A DNA stretch of 64,000 bases from Flavobacterium sp. SM15 (GCF_022012335.1 NZ_JAKLTO010000001.1:62001-126000), one strand, 5' to 3'; shown: positions 47,873 to 57,092, counted from the stretch's first letter. Notes: a model not told the origin generated them from the letters alone. A program made the numbers and translations.

Positions 47873-47880
47873 TCAGAGAT

Positions 47881-48795
47881 TTGAAAACGACCTTTTACAG
47901 CAACGGGAAATTATTACTTACAGGAGAATATGTCGTCTTGGACGGTGCCTTGTCTTTGGCCCTGCCAACCCAATTTGGACAATACCTGCACATCAGCCCC
48001 GGAGAAAACAAACAAATCCATTGGAAAAGTTTCGATTCCGATAAGACCCTTTGGTTTGAAGATGTACTTTTATTCAACGAGATCATTACCAAAAAAGATT
48101 TTGGAATAGAGCTGGGTATTAAAAACACTTTAGTTGAAATTCTTCATCAGGCATTTCTCCAAAACCCCGATTTTATAAATAACTCTGAAGGATATTTTAT
48201 AACAACTGAACTAACCTTTCCAAGACTATGGGGGTTAGGAACTTCCTCAACCCTTATCAATAACATTGCACAATGGTTAAATATTGACGCTTTTGAATTA
48301 TTGCACAAAAGCTTTGGCGGGAGCGGCTACGATATTGCCTGTGCTCAAAACGACACTCCGATTACCTATCAATTAACAAATCAAACACCTCAAGTCACTT
48401 CGGTAAACTTCAGACCGGATTTTGCTTCTCATTTGTATTTTGTTTACTTAAATCAAAAACAAAGCAGTAAAACCGCTATCAGCAATTACTACAACAAACA
48501 ACCCCGAATTGAAAAAACCGTAACAGATATCTCCAGCATCACCAATTCAGTCCTTAAAACAGAAACACTTTCTGAATTTACTCATTTGTTGGAAAAACAT
48601 GAAGCATTACTTAGCAAAATTTTAGAGACTGCAACAGTAAAAGAATCGCTTTTTGAAGATTTTTCCGGAACGCTAAAAAGTTTAGGCGCATGGGGAGGTG
48701 ATTTTGTCTTGGCTGTCTCGGAAAAAGATCCAACAAACTACTTCAAAGAGAAGGGTTACACAACAATTCTGCCCTATGTTGAAATGATAAAATAA
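47881..48795 (+). CDS. GHMP-family kinase (mevalonate-pathway type)
   Basis: The 304-residue protein, starting at TTG 47881, has a GHMP kinase fold: the N-terminal FYSNGKLLLTGEYVVLDGALSLALPT (substrate and ATP-binding strand), the phosphate loop WGLGTSSTLINNIAQW (a variant of GLGSSAA), FGGSGYDIACAQ, and a C-terminal GAWGGDFVLAVS motif. The partner mvaA upstream makes a mevalonate or phosphomevalonate kinase role likely, but which step it catalyses cannot be told. The longer frame from 47830 is rejected because its first 17 codons translate the adjacent repeat. Confidence 0.85.
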   Translation: MKTTFYSNGKLLLTGEYVVLDGALSLALPTQFGQYLHISPGENKQIHWKSFDSDKTLWFEDVLLFNEIITKKDFGIELGIKNTLVEILHQAFLQNPDFINNSEGYFITTELTFPRLWGLGTSSTLINNIAQWLNIDAFELLHKSFGGSGYDIACAQNDTPITYQLTNQTPQVTSVNFRPDFASHLYFVYLNQKQSSKTAISNYYNKQPRIEKTVTDISSITNSVLKTETLSEFTHLLEKHEALLSKILETATVKESLFEDFSGTLKSLGAWGGDFVLAVSEKDPTNYFKEKGYTTILPYVEMIK

Positions 48796-48826
48796 AAAAA
48801 ACGCTCCAAAAAGGAGCGTTTTTTTA
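48794..48826. terminator. Bidirectional terminator
   Basis: ACGCTCC (48801-48807) pairs with GGAGCGT (48813-48819), flanked by an A-run and a T-run. It ends both the GHMP kinase gene and the convergent peptidylprolyl isomerase operon. Confidence 0.9.
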
Positions 48827-48842
48827 TTCTTTATTCATTCGA

Positions 48843-50945
48843 TTATTGAAAATCTACTCGGTTATCTTCGATCTTAGCTGCTGCTTTAAGCGCTCCGATT
48901 ACTTTACCATATACTGAACCTTGCTCTTGTGCTTTCACACGAGTTACATAAGGTGTATAGTTAGGCAATGCAGGTGCTTTAGCAACACTCTTAGTACGTA
49001 CCATGAAAACTCCGGTTTCACCATTGATTAATTTAGAAGTTTTTCCAGCTCCTAAACCGAATGCTTTACCAACTACTTTTGGCTCATTTCCGATATTCGG
49101 AACCAATGGATTTTGTAAAGAAACTCCTGGAGCCGTTAACACAGTCGCGCCGGTATTTTTAGAAACCTCTTCTAAAGTAGCCCCTTTCATTTTAGCCGCA
49201 ATTTTTTCTGCTTTTTTCTCGTTCTTCAAAATTGGCTCTACTATTTGTTTAGCTTGAGTCATAGACATCAAACCAGTTTCATTTTTCGATTTTACGCGAG
49301 CAATGATGTGTCCTTGCAAATTGTCGAATTTCTTAACATCACCTTCTTTGGTTTCTTTATTGAAAGCCCAAAGTACTACTCCTCTTTGAGAACCAACATT
49401 TGGAAGATACTCATCTAAACCTGAAACTGTTGCTGGATTAACAGTCAGCTTCATTTCTTTAGCAACTTTTTCGAAGTCTTTATCGTTTGCATCGGCTTCA
49501 AATTTAGTAGCCGTTGCATAAATTTTATCTGCAGTAACTTCAGATGGCTCAATCTTACGGGCTACAGTTGCTAAACGAACTGCATCGTATTTAGCATCAA
49601 CTTTAATAACGTGGAAACCGAATTCTGTTTCAACTACCCCAATTTTTCCGACCGGATTACCAAAAAGGAAATCATTGAACGGTTTAACCATTTGGTTTGG
49701 AACAACATTATCGTAAGCTCCTCCGTTTTGTTTTGAACCACTATCATCTGTGTTGGTCATAGCCAACATAGGGAACATTCCTGGGTTTGCCTGAGCCTGA
49801 GCTAACAATTCATTTGCTTTAGCCTGTGCTTCTTCTTTAGTTCTTTTTACTGCTACTGGAGCTTTACTTCCCGTATAAGAAATTAAGATGTGGCTTACTT
49901 TAGCTGATGCACCTGCTTTTCTTCCCATCATTTTTGACAAACAGTAGTACCCGTTGTGAATGTATGGACCGAAAACATCGCCTTGAGCTAGGTTAAACAA
50001 TTGCTCTTGACTCTCTAAAGGCAAATCTTTTTTAGCAATATATGTAGAATCGTACTTAATATCTGAATTTGAATTCACAAACTCTTCCGTGTTAGAAGCT
50101 GCTTTGAAGCCTGGCAAAGTATCATTCTGAGCAGTTTTGTCATTGTATACCACTCTTCCTGACAACAAACCATTGATCGTTGTTTTCATTTCAGCCTCGT
50201 CTGCAGCAGACGGTTTGTTTTCAATAAATACAAACTCGATATCACGTGTGTTTTCAGACTTGTATTTCTTAGGATGTTTTTTCATGTAATCCATGATTTC
50301 AGAATCAGAAACTTTAACTTCTTCATCTTTAATTGCGTTGTATCCTAAAGTTACATATTCGAAATCAACTTTGTTGTTTTCTTTTTCGTAAGCAGTTTTA
50401 GCTTCCCCTTTTGTAGTATACACTCCCGATTTAATTAGCGTATAGTACATTTGCTCGGTAGCCATTTCACCAACCTGTTTCTCATAATCCAACCATGCAT
50501 TCCACTGCTCTGGCTGGGAGTTCTTGATTGTCGCTAAATATTCATTGAATTTATTTACGTCGAAAACTCCTGCGCTGTTAAGAAACTGAGGATTTTGAGC
50601 AAAACTTGGGTTCTGTTTCATAACGTTTACCAACTGGTCTTTCCCAATTTTCAACCCTAATTTTTCGAACTCAGCGCCCATTAAAATTCGCTTCACTTCT
50701 TGTTCCCAAACCGAATTGGAAGCCTGAGTACTGCTAGTACCTTGTCCTCCTTTTTCCATGTTGGAAACTTTTTGCAGAAATTCCTGTGCTGAAATATCTT
50801 CTCCATTAACGCTACCAATATTTCTTGAAGTCTTGTTGAATCCACCATTTTGGATTACATCGCCTACTACGAATGCTAACAAGCAAAATCCAATAACTCC
50901 AATAAGTAATATGGAACGTTGTCTAATTTTTGATAAAACTGCCAT
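48843..50945 (-). CDS. Membrane-anchored peptidylprolyl isomerase, PpiD/SurA-like
   Basis: The 700-residue protein has an N-terminal anchor (RSILLIGVIGFCLLAFVVGDVI), a SurA_N-like chaperone domain (about 35-220), a parvulin rotamase domain near residues 345-455 (SAKVSHILISYTGSKAP, GGAYDNVVPNQMVKPFNDFLF and VETEFGFHVIKVDAK), and a long C-terminal region that may hold a second, degenerate rotamase copy. It is the type of periplasmic folding factor that helps outer-membrane or secreted proteins. It is the last gene of the coaX-lptC envelope operon, and a role in outer-membrane assembly is consistent with that. Confidence 0.9.
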   Translation of the reverse strand: MAVLSKIRQRSILLIGVIGFCLLAFVVGDVIQNGGFNKTSRNIGSVNGEDISAQEFLQKVSNMEKGGQGTSSTQASNSVWEQEVKRILMGAEFEKLGLKIGKDQLVNVMKQNPSFAQNPQFLNSAGVFDVNKFNEYLATIKNSQPEQWNAWLDYEKQVGEMATEQMYYTLIKSGVYTTKGEAKTAYEKENNKVDFEYVTLGYNAIKDEEVKVSDSEIMDYMKKHPKKYKSENTRDIEFVFIENKPSAADEAEMKTTINGLLSGRVVYNDKTAQNDTLPGFKAASNTEEFVNSNSDIKYDSTYIAKKDLPLESQEQLFNLAQGDVFGPYIHNGYYCLSKMMGRKAGASAKVSHILISYTGSKAPVAVKRTKEEAQAKANELLAQAQANPGMFPMLAMTNTDDSGSKQNGGAYDNVVPNQMVKPFNDFLFGNPVGKIGVVETEFGFHVIKVDAKYDAVRLATVARKIEPSEVTADKIYATATKFEADANDKDFEKVAKEMKLTVNPATVSGLDEYLPNVGSQRGVVLWAFNKETKEGDVKKFDNLQGHIIARVKSKNETGLMSMTQAKQIVEPILKNEKKAEKIAAKMKGATLEEVSKNTGATVLTAPGVSLQNPLVPNIGNEPKVVGKAFGLGAGKTSKLINGETGVFMVRTKSVAKAPALPNYTPYVTRVKAQEQGSVYGKVIGALKAAAKIEDNRVDFQ

Positions 50946-51047
50946 TTTGTTAGTTAAATTTTTTATTCAGAGGGCGAAAATACAATTATCTATCAAATAA
51001 TAAAATAGTACACAAAGTTTTTTAAGCCCGGTTTTTAATTATTTATG

Positions 51048-51224
51048 TTATTTATGCATTTTGTCTGCGAAATGTTTTCGGAAAAAAAACATAAAAATAG
51101 CCACACCTGCGAAAAGAAAACTTAAAATACAGTTTTGCCCTTCCTGGTATTTCACTATCCCATCATACAAAAAAAGTACGGCCATAACCGCATAAATCAC
51201 ATAAACGTATTTGAATACTTTCAT
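51048..51224 (-). CDS. Small membrane protein, 58 residues
   Basis: An open frame starts at ATG 51224, 7 bases downstream of the lptC stop, and ends at TAA 51048. The product begins MKVFKYVYVIYAVMAVLFLY, has a short polar loop (DGIVKYQEGQNC), a second hydrophobic segment (ILSFLFAGVAIFMFFF) and a basic end (RKHFADKMHK). The two-helix layout and tight position inside the operon argue that it is real despite its small size. The function is unknown, and involvement in LPS transport would be a guess from its neighbours. Confidence 0.7.
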   Translation of the reverse strand: MKVFKYVYVIYAVMAVLFLYDGIVKYQEGQNCILSFLFAGVAIFMFFFRKHFADKMHK

Positions 51225-51231
51225 TATAAAA

Positions 51232-51792
51232 TCAATTTAATTTGGTTACCTGTCCCGAACTGTTCTGCATATTAAAAACCTTAAAATCCTTACTGAAATC
51301 TACTCCAGGACCTTCAAGATAACCACCAGCGGCATCGGTATATTTAAAATGCTTTTCGGTAAAAAACCACTCATTCTTCTGATCGTAGTACAATTGCTCG
51401 GTCTGTAAAAGCTTCCCGTCACTTGATGTAATTCTCACATTGCCCTGCAAATCAATGATATTTGTTTTAGCATAGCTGATGGCATAATTGGCATCTACAT
51501 AACTTTTCTGGTTCTGATCATCGTAAAGGGTAACATGAACCCCTTTAGGAAATTCGGTAAACGGATACTTAAGCGTCCCATAATCCAACATTTTCGGACT
51601 CTCTAATATCGCTTTAACTTTTCCCGAATCGGTGTACTTCAAATTTAAAGTATCTGCTTCTCCGGTGGGGGTAAAACTAACCGAATTAATTTTCTGAACT
51701 TCTTTGAAATTGCTTTCACAAGAAAACAATAGAGTCGCAACAACTGCCGCGACTACTAAACTCAGACCATATTTAATCGTGTTAAACAACAT
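51232..51792 (-). CDS. lptC: LptC: LPS export periplasmic protein, lipoprotein-like
   Basis: LptC accepts lipopolysaccharide from LptB2FG and hands it to the LptA bridge. The 186-residue product has a signal segment ending in LLFSC (Cys25), followed by an OstA/LptC-type beta-jellyroll (ADTLNLKYTDSGKVKAILES, PFTEFPKGVHVTLYDDQNQK, SYVDANYAISYAKTNIIDLQ). A lipidated LptC is usual in Bacteroidota, where the E. coli protein has a transmembrane anchor. It lies 5 bases after the outer-membrane protein gene in the same operon. Confidence 0.85.
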   Translation of the reverse strand: MLFNTIKYGLSLVVAAVVATLLFSCESNFKEVQKINSVSFTPTGEADTLNLKYTDSGKVKAILESPKMLDYGTLKYPFTEFPKGVHVTLYDDQNQKSYVDANYAISYAKTNIIDLQGNVRITSSDGKLLQTEQLYYDQKNEWFFTEKHFKYTDAAGGYLEGPGVDFSKDFKVFNMQNSSGQVTKLN

Positions 51793-51797
51793 AAAAA

Positions 51798-53060
51798 TTA
51801 ATCATATTTCGGCTTAACAAACCAACGATCACCAATAGACAATCCGAAACTTACGTTAAAATAATTCTCTTCCACCAAACCGTTGCTTCGGGTTCCTCGT
51901 TTTCCGTATTCTAATCCTAAATTAATTTTCGAGATCACGTTTCCAACTGGAAATCCAAATCCTAAAGTAACCGCATTGTCAATGATACTTCTGCTGTTAA
52001 TTACCAATCCTGTATTTTCGTAACGGTAACCCACTCGGTAGGTAATGCGATCAAAGTAACTTGTAAAGGAGTTGTATTTTGGAATATAATATCCTCCTAA
52101 TGAGAAACGCTCTCCTTTTCTGTGTGAAAAAGTAAAGTTCCCGCCGGTATTTACAACTGTAAAATCATTTTTACCCTGTACTACATATTCAGCAGCGGTA
52201 AACCATTTCTTCATATCCCCAAATCCCGAACCAAAAGTTAGTTTAGACGGCAGTGTTAATTCGGTATCTGCCAAAGTAACTTTTGTATTACTATCTGCTT
52301 CAATAATTTCTGCCCCTGACGAAGAATAGGTTACTACCGCAACATTTCTGGTGTTTTCAGAAGTAATTTTTGTTTTTGGCGAGAACATTACATTGGCAGC
52401 AAAAGAATATTTACCACTTATTTTTTTCTGGTAATATGCCCCCAGGTTTGTTGAAAAACCACTGTATTTGGAGGTATTTTTGGTTCTGGAAGACTTAAGT
52501 ATATCCTTCATAGTTACAACGGCCTGTGTTTTAGTACTACCAAAATTGTACTGAAAATCTGCACCTACACTTAATTCAGGTAAAATTCTATACGAAACTC
52601 CTGCAAAAACTCGGTTTACAGCTCCTTCACCGATAAAACTTTTATGCTGATCCGGATCTGTAGAGGTGTCAAGTGATTGGATTTTATACCCTACATTAGA
52701 ATAAGGCATCAAACCAAAAGCCGCACCAAACTTCCCCATAGGAATCCCTACAGCAAGATAATCAAGCGTGGTACGCTGGGTTTTTTCATTTTGAGTATTG
52801 GTCTTAAAATTCGTTCTGCTGTTAGTCCCTCCAATGGAAAAAGAAGTAAACTTTAAAAAAGCATAGGAAGCCGGATTCTGCAAGTTAACATTAGTCGTAT
52901 CAACAACAGTACTAATTCCTCCCATTGATCTGTTTTCTACTGTTCCTCGGAATTTCACCTCTCCAAGTCCGAAGTTTGAATAAGGTGAGGCCGTTCCTTC
53001 CTGTGCAAAAATTGAAGTTGAAAAAAGTATACTAATTCCTAAGATTATCTTTTTAATCAT
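51798..53060 (-). CDS. Outer-membrane beta-barrel protein (OmpP1/FadL-like)
   Basis: The 420-residue protein has a signal peptide (MIKKIILGISILFSTSIFAQ) and then many alternating strands separated by Gly/Asn turns, ending in ISIGDRWFVKPKYD. The start EGTASPYSNFGLGEVKFRG and repeated AAFGLMPYSNVGYKI-type segments resemble the FadL/OmpP1-like channel proteins of Bacteroidota, which take up hydrophobic compounds. Substrate and function are not readable from sequence. It overlaps coaX by eight bases and precedes lptC by five, so it belongs to the envelope operon. Confidence 0.75.
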   Translation of the reverse strand: MIKKIILGISILFSTSIFAQEGTASPYSNFGLGEVKFRGTVENRSMGGISTVVDTTNVNLQNPASYAFLKFTSFSIGGTNSRTNFKTNTQNEKTQRTTLDYLAVGIPMGKFGAAFGLMPYSNVGYKIQSLDTSTDPDQHKSFIGEGAVNRVFAGVSYRILPELSVGADFQYNFGSTKTQAVVTMKDILKSSRTKNTSKYSGFSTNLGAYYQKKISGKYSFAANVMFSPKTKITSENTRNVAVVTYSSSGAEIIEADSNTKVTLADTELTLPSKLTFGSGFGDMKKWFTAAEYVVQGKNDFTVVNTGGNFTFSHRKGERFSLGGYYIPKYNSFTSYFDRITYRVGYRYENTGLVINSRSIIDNAVTLGFGFPVGNVISKINLGLEYGKRGTRSNGLVEENYFNVSFGLSIGDRWFVKPKYD

Positions 53061-53787
53061 TGTCGCTTATATAATTATGTAAGTGGTTTAAACTTTCTAA
53101 AAGAAAATTTGAATTGGCAAATATGGTGCTTTTTATGTTTTTAGCCAAAAATTCCGCATCACCTCCTGTTAAAATTACTGTTAAATGTTGATATTCTTGG
53201 CGATACCGTTCAATAAACCCTTCAATTTCGTTTACAATTCCGTTTACAACACCGGAATGAATAGATTCTTTGGTGGAATTTCCAATAAAGCCTTCGGGTT
53301 GCTCCAAAGTAAGCAACGGCAATTTGGCGGTATAATTGTGCAGAGATTCATAACGCAATCGAAAACCGGGTGAAATTGCACCGCCCAAATAATTGTTTTG
53401 AGCATCGACAAAATCATAGGTAATACAAGTTCCTGCATCAATAATTAAACGATGTTGCTCCGGAAAAAGCAAAGTAGCTCCAGAAGCCAAAACCATACGG
53501 TCCACTCCTAAAGTTTTTGGGGTTTCGTATTTATTTTGAAACGGAAAATGGGTTTCGGAAGAAATTATATTCAGATTTGAATGTCTGCGCAGCAAATTTA
53601 AAACCGATTCATCCAACTTTCCCACCGATGAAAACACGGAAAAGGTAATTCCAGAAAAATTTTTAAAAATATTTTCAATTTTTTTTTCAGCTTCATCTTT
53701 CAGAAAAACAGCGTGCATCAAAATACTATCTTTCTCAAATACAGCAACTTTAATTCGGGTATTCCCCACATCGACGGTTAAAAGCAT
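53053..53787 (-). CDS. coaX: Type III pantothenate kinase
   Basis: CoaX phosphorylates pantothenate in the first step of coenzyme A synthesis, with no feedback inhibition by CoA in this type. The 244-residue product shows the ASKHA-fold motifs LTVDVGNTRIKVAVFEKD (phosphate 1), GVDRMVLASGATLLFP, LIIDAGTCITYDFVD (phosphate 2), LGGAISPGFRLRYESL, and VILTGGDAEFLAKN. The ATG at 53787 is chosen because a TATCTTTG box lies 20-27 bases upstream and the longer frame would cross it. It heads the minus-strand operon. Confidence 0.93.
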   Translation of the reverse strand: MLLTVDVGNTRIKVAVFEKDSILMHAVFLKDEAEKKIENIFKNFSGITFSVFSSVGKLDESVLNLLRRHSNLNIISSETHFPFQNKYETPKTLGVDRMVLASGATLLFPEQHRLIIDAGTCITYDFVDAQNNYLGGAISPGFRLRYESLHNYTAKLPLLTLEQPEGFIGNSTKESIHSGVVNGIVNEIEGFIERYRQEYQHLTVILTGGDAEFLAKNIKSTIFANSNFLLESLNHLHNYISDND

Positions 53788-53806
53788 GTTTACTTGTTTG
53801 TGCAAA

Positions 53807-53814
53807 CAAAGATA
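53807..53814 (-). promoter_or_regulatory. -7 box of coaX operon
   Basis: On the minus strand the sequence is TATCTTTG, an exact TAnnTTTG match 20 bases before the coaX ATG. It is divergent from the tRNA-Phe promoter 27 bases away. No TTG occurs at the -33 spacing. Confidence 0.5.
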
Positions 53815-53840
53815 CAAATTGATTTTTTTAAAAAATTGTT

Positions 53841-53870
53841 TTGCATAAATGAAAAATGGTTCTATATTTG
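53841..53870 (+). promoter_or_regulatory. Promoter of tRNA-Phe
   Basis: TTG (53841-53843), a 19-base spacer and TATATTTG (53863-53870) match the Bacteroidota promoter consensus in both boxes and in spacing. Transcription should start near 53877, about 40 bases upstream of the mature tRNA. Confidence 0.75.
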
Positions 53871-53916
53871 CACCCGCAATCAACAAGCAATACACGCTTA
53901 ACGAAAGCAACAAAAA

Positions 53917-53989
<73 letters not shown>

Positions 53990-53993
53990 CATA

Positions 53994-54029
53994 AAACCCT
54001 TGATATCACTGTGATTTCAAGGGTTTTTT
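53994..54029 (+). terminator. Intrinsic terminator after tRNA-Phe
   Basis: AAACCCTTGA (53994-54003) pairs with TCAAGGGTTT (54017-54026), with inner ATCAC/GTGAT pairing, and ends in six T residues (54024-54029). Because it lies directly after the tRNA, any element inserted at the tRNA 3' end either carried it along or entered after it. Confidence 0.85.
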
Positions 54030-54624
54030 AATGCCAAATACGAAAAATGGTCAAACTTTGCTCGCCAAGTCAATAACGGCAACACTTCGCAAAGATCTCA
54101 TTCACATATCCGCTCAACTTTTACTGAAAAACTGAAAGCGATTTTCACCTTTAAAGATTCTCTGCAATACATTGTAAATAAACGGACTTAAAGGATGGAA
54201 TTGTATCGATTTTTGACAGCATCTTCATTCTCGAATCAAAACCAATTAACTTATTTCAAGTAGTCCATATTTAAGAACGATTTACCTCTTAGGTTTTCGA
54301 ACAAATCAGGTTTTAACAAACTAGACATTTCTTCTGAAACTAACACAAATCTTATACAAAATTTCATAGTAAGTTATAAAGTAATTTTTGAAATAACGAG
54401 GAAACCCTAACTTTCAAAAAAACAACTCCATCGTGCGTAAAAACTGTTCGAAAATGATTAAAAAATTATATATTTGAAACAGAACATCAATCAAAGATAT
54501 CTCTCAAAATACCACTTCTTCATTTAGTTTAATAGTTCAAACAGGCATTTTAGAGGAAATGATATTAAAATATAGATTCAGAAATTAGTTACATTTACAG
54601 ATCAAGCTTATTCAATCAGCAAAA
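54030..54624. other. Gene-poor interval between tRNA-Phe and the first element gene
   Basis: Nearly 600 bases show no convincing coding frame, only scattered short frames such as a 34-codon one at 54031. A TATATTTG box at 54469-54476, with CTG 22 bases upstream, is a possible promoter of the downstream gene but lies about 150 bases from its start. A nearer candidate is TACATTTA at 54592. This could be the left end of the mobile element or decayed sequence. Confidence 0.4.
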
Positions 54625-57057
54625 ATGGACAAATACGAACTAGGACGTAAAGTTATAGAAGATTTAAATTGTGAATTTAAATCTTTAGACATTGAAAAAT
54701 TTAATGAAGCTGACACCAGATTCAGATTTATAGATACCATATTGACACAGTGTCTTGAATGGGATTTAAAAGACATTAATAACGAAGACGTAAAAGATGG
54801 CAATTATGCTGATTACAAACTAAATTTATTCAGGCCAGTAGCGGTTTTAGAGGCAAAAAGAGTTGGAAATTATTTCGAATTACCTGTGGGGAAGAAAAAA
54901 ATAATTATGCCTTTAAAATCTATTTGCAAAGACAATCCAAATATAAAAGCTGCACTATTACAAGTTAGTGGTTATTGTCACGAAAGAGGTATACAAATTG
55001 GTATCATCTCTAACGGATGGCAAATAATAGCATTCATAGCCAACCGGAATGATTCAATTTCCCCTTTGGATGGGGTAGCACTTGTAATCCCATCATTAGA
55101 AGTTTTCTTGAATAATTATAAAGAGGTTTGGAATTGTCTATCAAAAATTGGCTTTCAAGAAGAATATTTAACAAAGAAGCTTGTAGGCTCAACTGAAGAA
55201 GTATTGCCTCCTAAATTATCATCAACAATAACAGATTATCCGGGAATAAAAAACAGAAACCCTTTTCAGGTTGATCTTGAAATTTTAAGTGATTTAGTAC
55301 TTGAGGATATAATTAGGGAAAAATCAATCGAAAAGGATTTTTTATCTGAATGTTATTGTAAAAGCGGATCGTTATCACAATATTCCATCTTAAGCAAACA
55401 AATTCTCAGCACTAGATATACATATTTATTTGAGAGCAATGATAAAAAAGCCACATTAGATCAAATTGCAACCAAAAAAGGAATTTCTGGCGAACTATTA
55501 GAACTTTTTGCAAATAGCATGAGCAAAAGACCTATTTTATTGATAGGTGATGTTGGTGTAGGAAAATCCACTTTTATTGACAACTTACTATTAGTTGAAG
55601 CACCTCAAGTATTTGAAAAATCTATAACTTTTAAAATTGACTTAGGTTCTAAAGCAATAATCTCATTAGATGTCAGAGTCTCGATAATTAAAATTATCAA
55701 GGAGCAATTACAGGATTTATACAACATAGATATTAACGATGATGATTTTGTTCGTCATGCTTATTTTTCTGAGCTAGCAAATTTCAAAAAAAGCGTTCAA
55801 GTTAAGCGATTATACGAAATTGATTTAAACAAAGCTATCGAAAAAGAAATAGATTTTTTATCTGAATTAGTTTCTGATGAAATCACACATATCAAGAAGT
55901 CATTGGAACACATTTCTAAAAATCAGAAAAAGCAAATAATTGTATTTATTGACAACTGCGATCAAAGAAATGACAATGACCAAGAAACCGCTTTTCTGGT
56001 TTCCCAAGAGTTTGCAGCTGATTGGCCTGTGGTTGCATTTTTATGCTTAAGACCTGAAACTTTTCATCGAACCAAAAAGAAAGAAGGTGCATTAAGTGGA
56101 TATCATCCAAAGGCTTTTACAATTGCACCCCCAAGAATAGATGAAGTTATAATCAGAAGATTATCATTTGCTCAAAAAATCACAAGTGGCGAGATACATT
56201 TAAGTAATTTGCAAAATAAAACAAGCTTCTCAAAGCTAGATGAATTGATAGAATGTTTTAAAGAATCCTTAGAGGTAAATCATGGTTTGTATAAATTTTT
56301 CGAGAATGTATCTAACGGAAACATACGGATTGCCATTGAACTAATTAAAAAATTTTTTGGTAGTGGGCATGTTGATACTGAAAAAATTCTAAATATTATT
56401 GAAACAACAGGAAATTACACAATTCCAGTTCATGAAGTATTACGGAGTGTGATTTTTGGCGATAATATTTATTACAGTCCTTCTAACTTGGAAATAACAA
56501 ACATTTTTGATGTGAGAACAAATGATTCAAAAGATCATTTCACAATTTCATTTATTCTTGGAATACTCAATGACTGTTCGGTAAACAACAGAAATGAAGG
56601 TTTCATCGAAATTACTGAAATTTACTCTCAGATGCAGAAAATTGGCTACATCCCATCGACAATTGATTTAGCCTTAAACTTCATGTATTCTAAAGGGTTA
56701 TTCGAAACCTCAGAAAAAGGTAATGTATTAAATATAGAGAAAAACAATTTAAAAATTAGAGCTACTGGGACTGGAATTTATCATTTAAATTATTTAATAA
56801 ATTCGTTTACTTATGTAGATGCTATTATAGTAGATACACCCATTTTTGATATTGAGTCAAGAGGAAAAATCACGAACTCTCATGACATAAATAAAAGACT
56901 AGAAAGAACGAAATTATTTACTGATTATCTAGATGGGGTATGGAAAGAAAACAACTTTCAAAACTCTCATTTTCTTTGGACACAAAAATCCAAAGAACTT
57001 CGAGAAGATATTGATAAAATTATTGGTCGTGTTAAAACAACACATACTCAGCCATAA
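54625..57057 (+). CDS. PD-(D/E)XK nuclease - P-loop NTPase fusion, putative anti-phage defence protein
   Basis: This 810-residue protein joins two recognisable parts. The N-terminal 200 residues resemble the type I restriction HsdR N-terminal nuclease: ADYKLNLFRPVAVLEAKRVG gives Asp63 and Glu76-x-Lys78, the PD-(D/E)XK catalytic set, and GIISNGWQIIAFI is the usual HsdR_N-type strand. From about residue 295 an NTPase follows with Walker A GDVGVGKST (Gly308-Thr316) and Walker B IIVFIDNCDQ (Asp443), then CLRPETFHR and GNIRIAIELIKKFF, as in STAND or AAA+ ATPases. The C-terminal 200 residues probably contain a winged helix. A sensor NTPase coupled to a nuclease is the design of Avs-like and similar abortive defence proteins. 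It is a single-gene unit beside a tRNA with integrase-linked neighbours. The defence role is inference. Confidence 0.7.
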   Translation: MDKYELGRKVIEDLNCEFKSLDIEKFNEADTRFRFIDTILTQCLEWDLKDINNEDVKDGNYADYKLNLFRPVAVLEAKRVGNYFELPVGKKKIIMPLKSICKDNPNIKAALLQVSGYCHERGIQIGIISNGWQIIAFIANRNDSISPLDGVALVIPSLEVFLNNYKEVWNCLSKIGFQEEYLTKKLVGSTEEVLPPKLSSTITDYPGIKNRNPFQVDLEILSDLVLEDIIREKSIEKDFLSECYCKSGSLSQYSILSKQILSTRYTYLFESNDKKATLDQIATKKGISGELLELFANSMSKRPILLIGDVGVGKSTFIDNLLLVEAPQVFEKSITFKIDLGSKAIISLDVRVSIIKIIKEQLQDLYNIDINDDDFVRHAYFSELANFKKSVQVKRLYEIDLNKAIEKEIDFLSELVSDEITHIKKSLEHISKNQKKQIIVFIDNCDQRNDNDQETAFLVSQEFAADWPVVAFLCLRPETFHRTKKKEGALSGYHPKAFTIAPPRIDEVIIRRLSFAQKITSGEIHLSNLQNKTSFSKLDELIECFKESLEVNHGLYKFFENVSNGNIRIAIELIKKFFGSGHVDTEKILNIIETTGNYTIPVHEVLRSVIFGDNIYYSPSNLEITNIFDVRTNDSKDHFTISFILGILNDCSVNNRNEGFIEITEIYSQMQKIGYIPSTIDLALNFMYSKGLFETSEKGNVLNIEKNNLKIRATGTGIYHLNYLINSFTYVDAIIVDTPIFDIESRGKITNSHDINKRLERTKLFTDYLDGVWKENNFQNSHFLWTQKSKELREDIDKIIGRVKTTHTQP

Positions 57058-57092
57058 AAAACTTAAATGTGATACACTCTGTACCACACAAA

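Noticed and set aside
47830..47880. N-terminal extension of the GHMP kinase (MKSRKKDAAAIGAKF)
   Set aside because: These residues are a translation of the intergenic repeat element. The conserved kinase sequence begins at the TTG at 47881.
53788..53913. N-terminal extension of coaX upstream of 53787
   Set aside because: It crosses the -7 box of the operon and lacks similarity to the pantothenate kinase fold, which begins at MLLTVDVGNT.
54031..54135. Short frame of 34 codons directly after the tRNA-Phe terminator
   Set aside because: It has no clear ribosome-binding site or recognisable sequence and is within chance expectation for this AT-rich stretch.
57081..57088. GTACCACA matching the tRNA-Phe 3' end (also GTACCAC at 62795) as attachment sites
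   Set aside because: Seven to eight bases are expected by chance several times in 64 kb on both strands. No extended repeat supports them.
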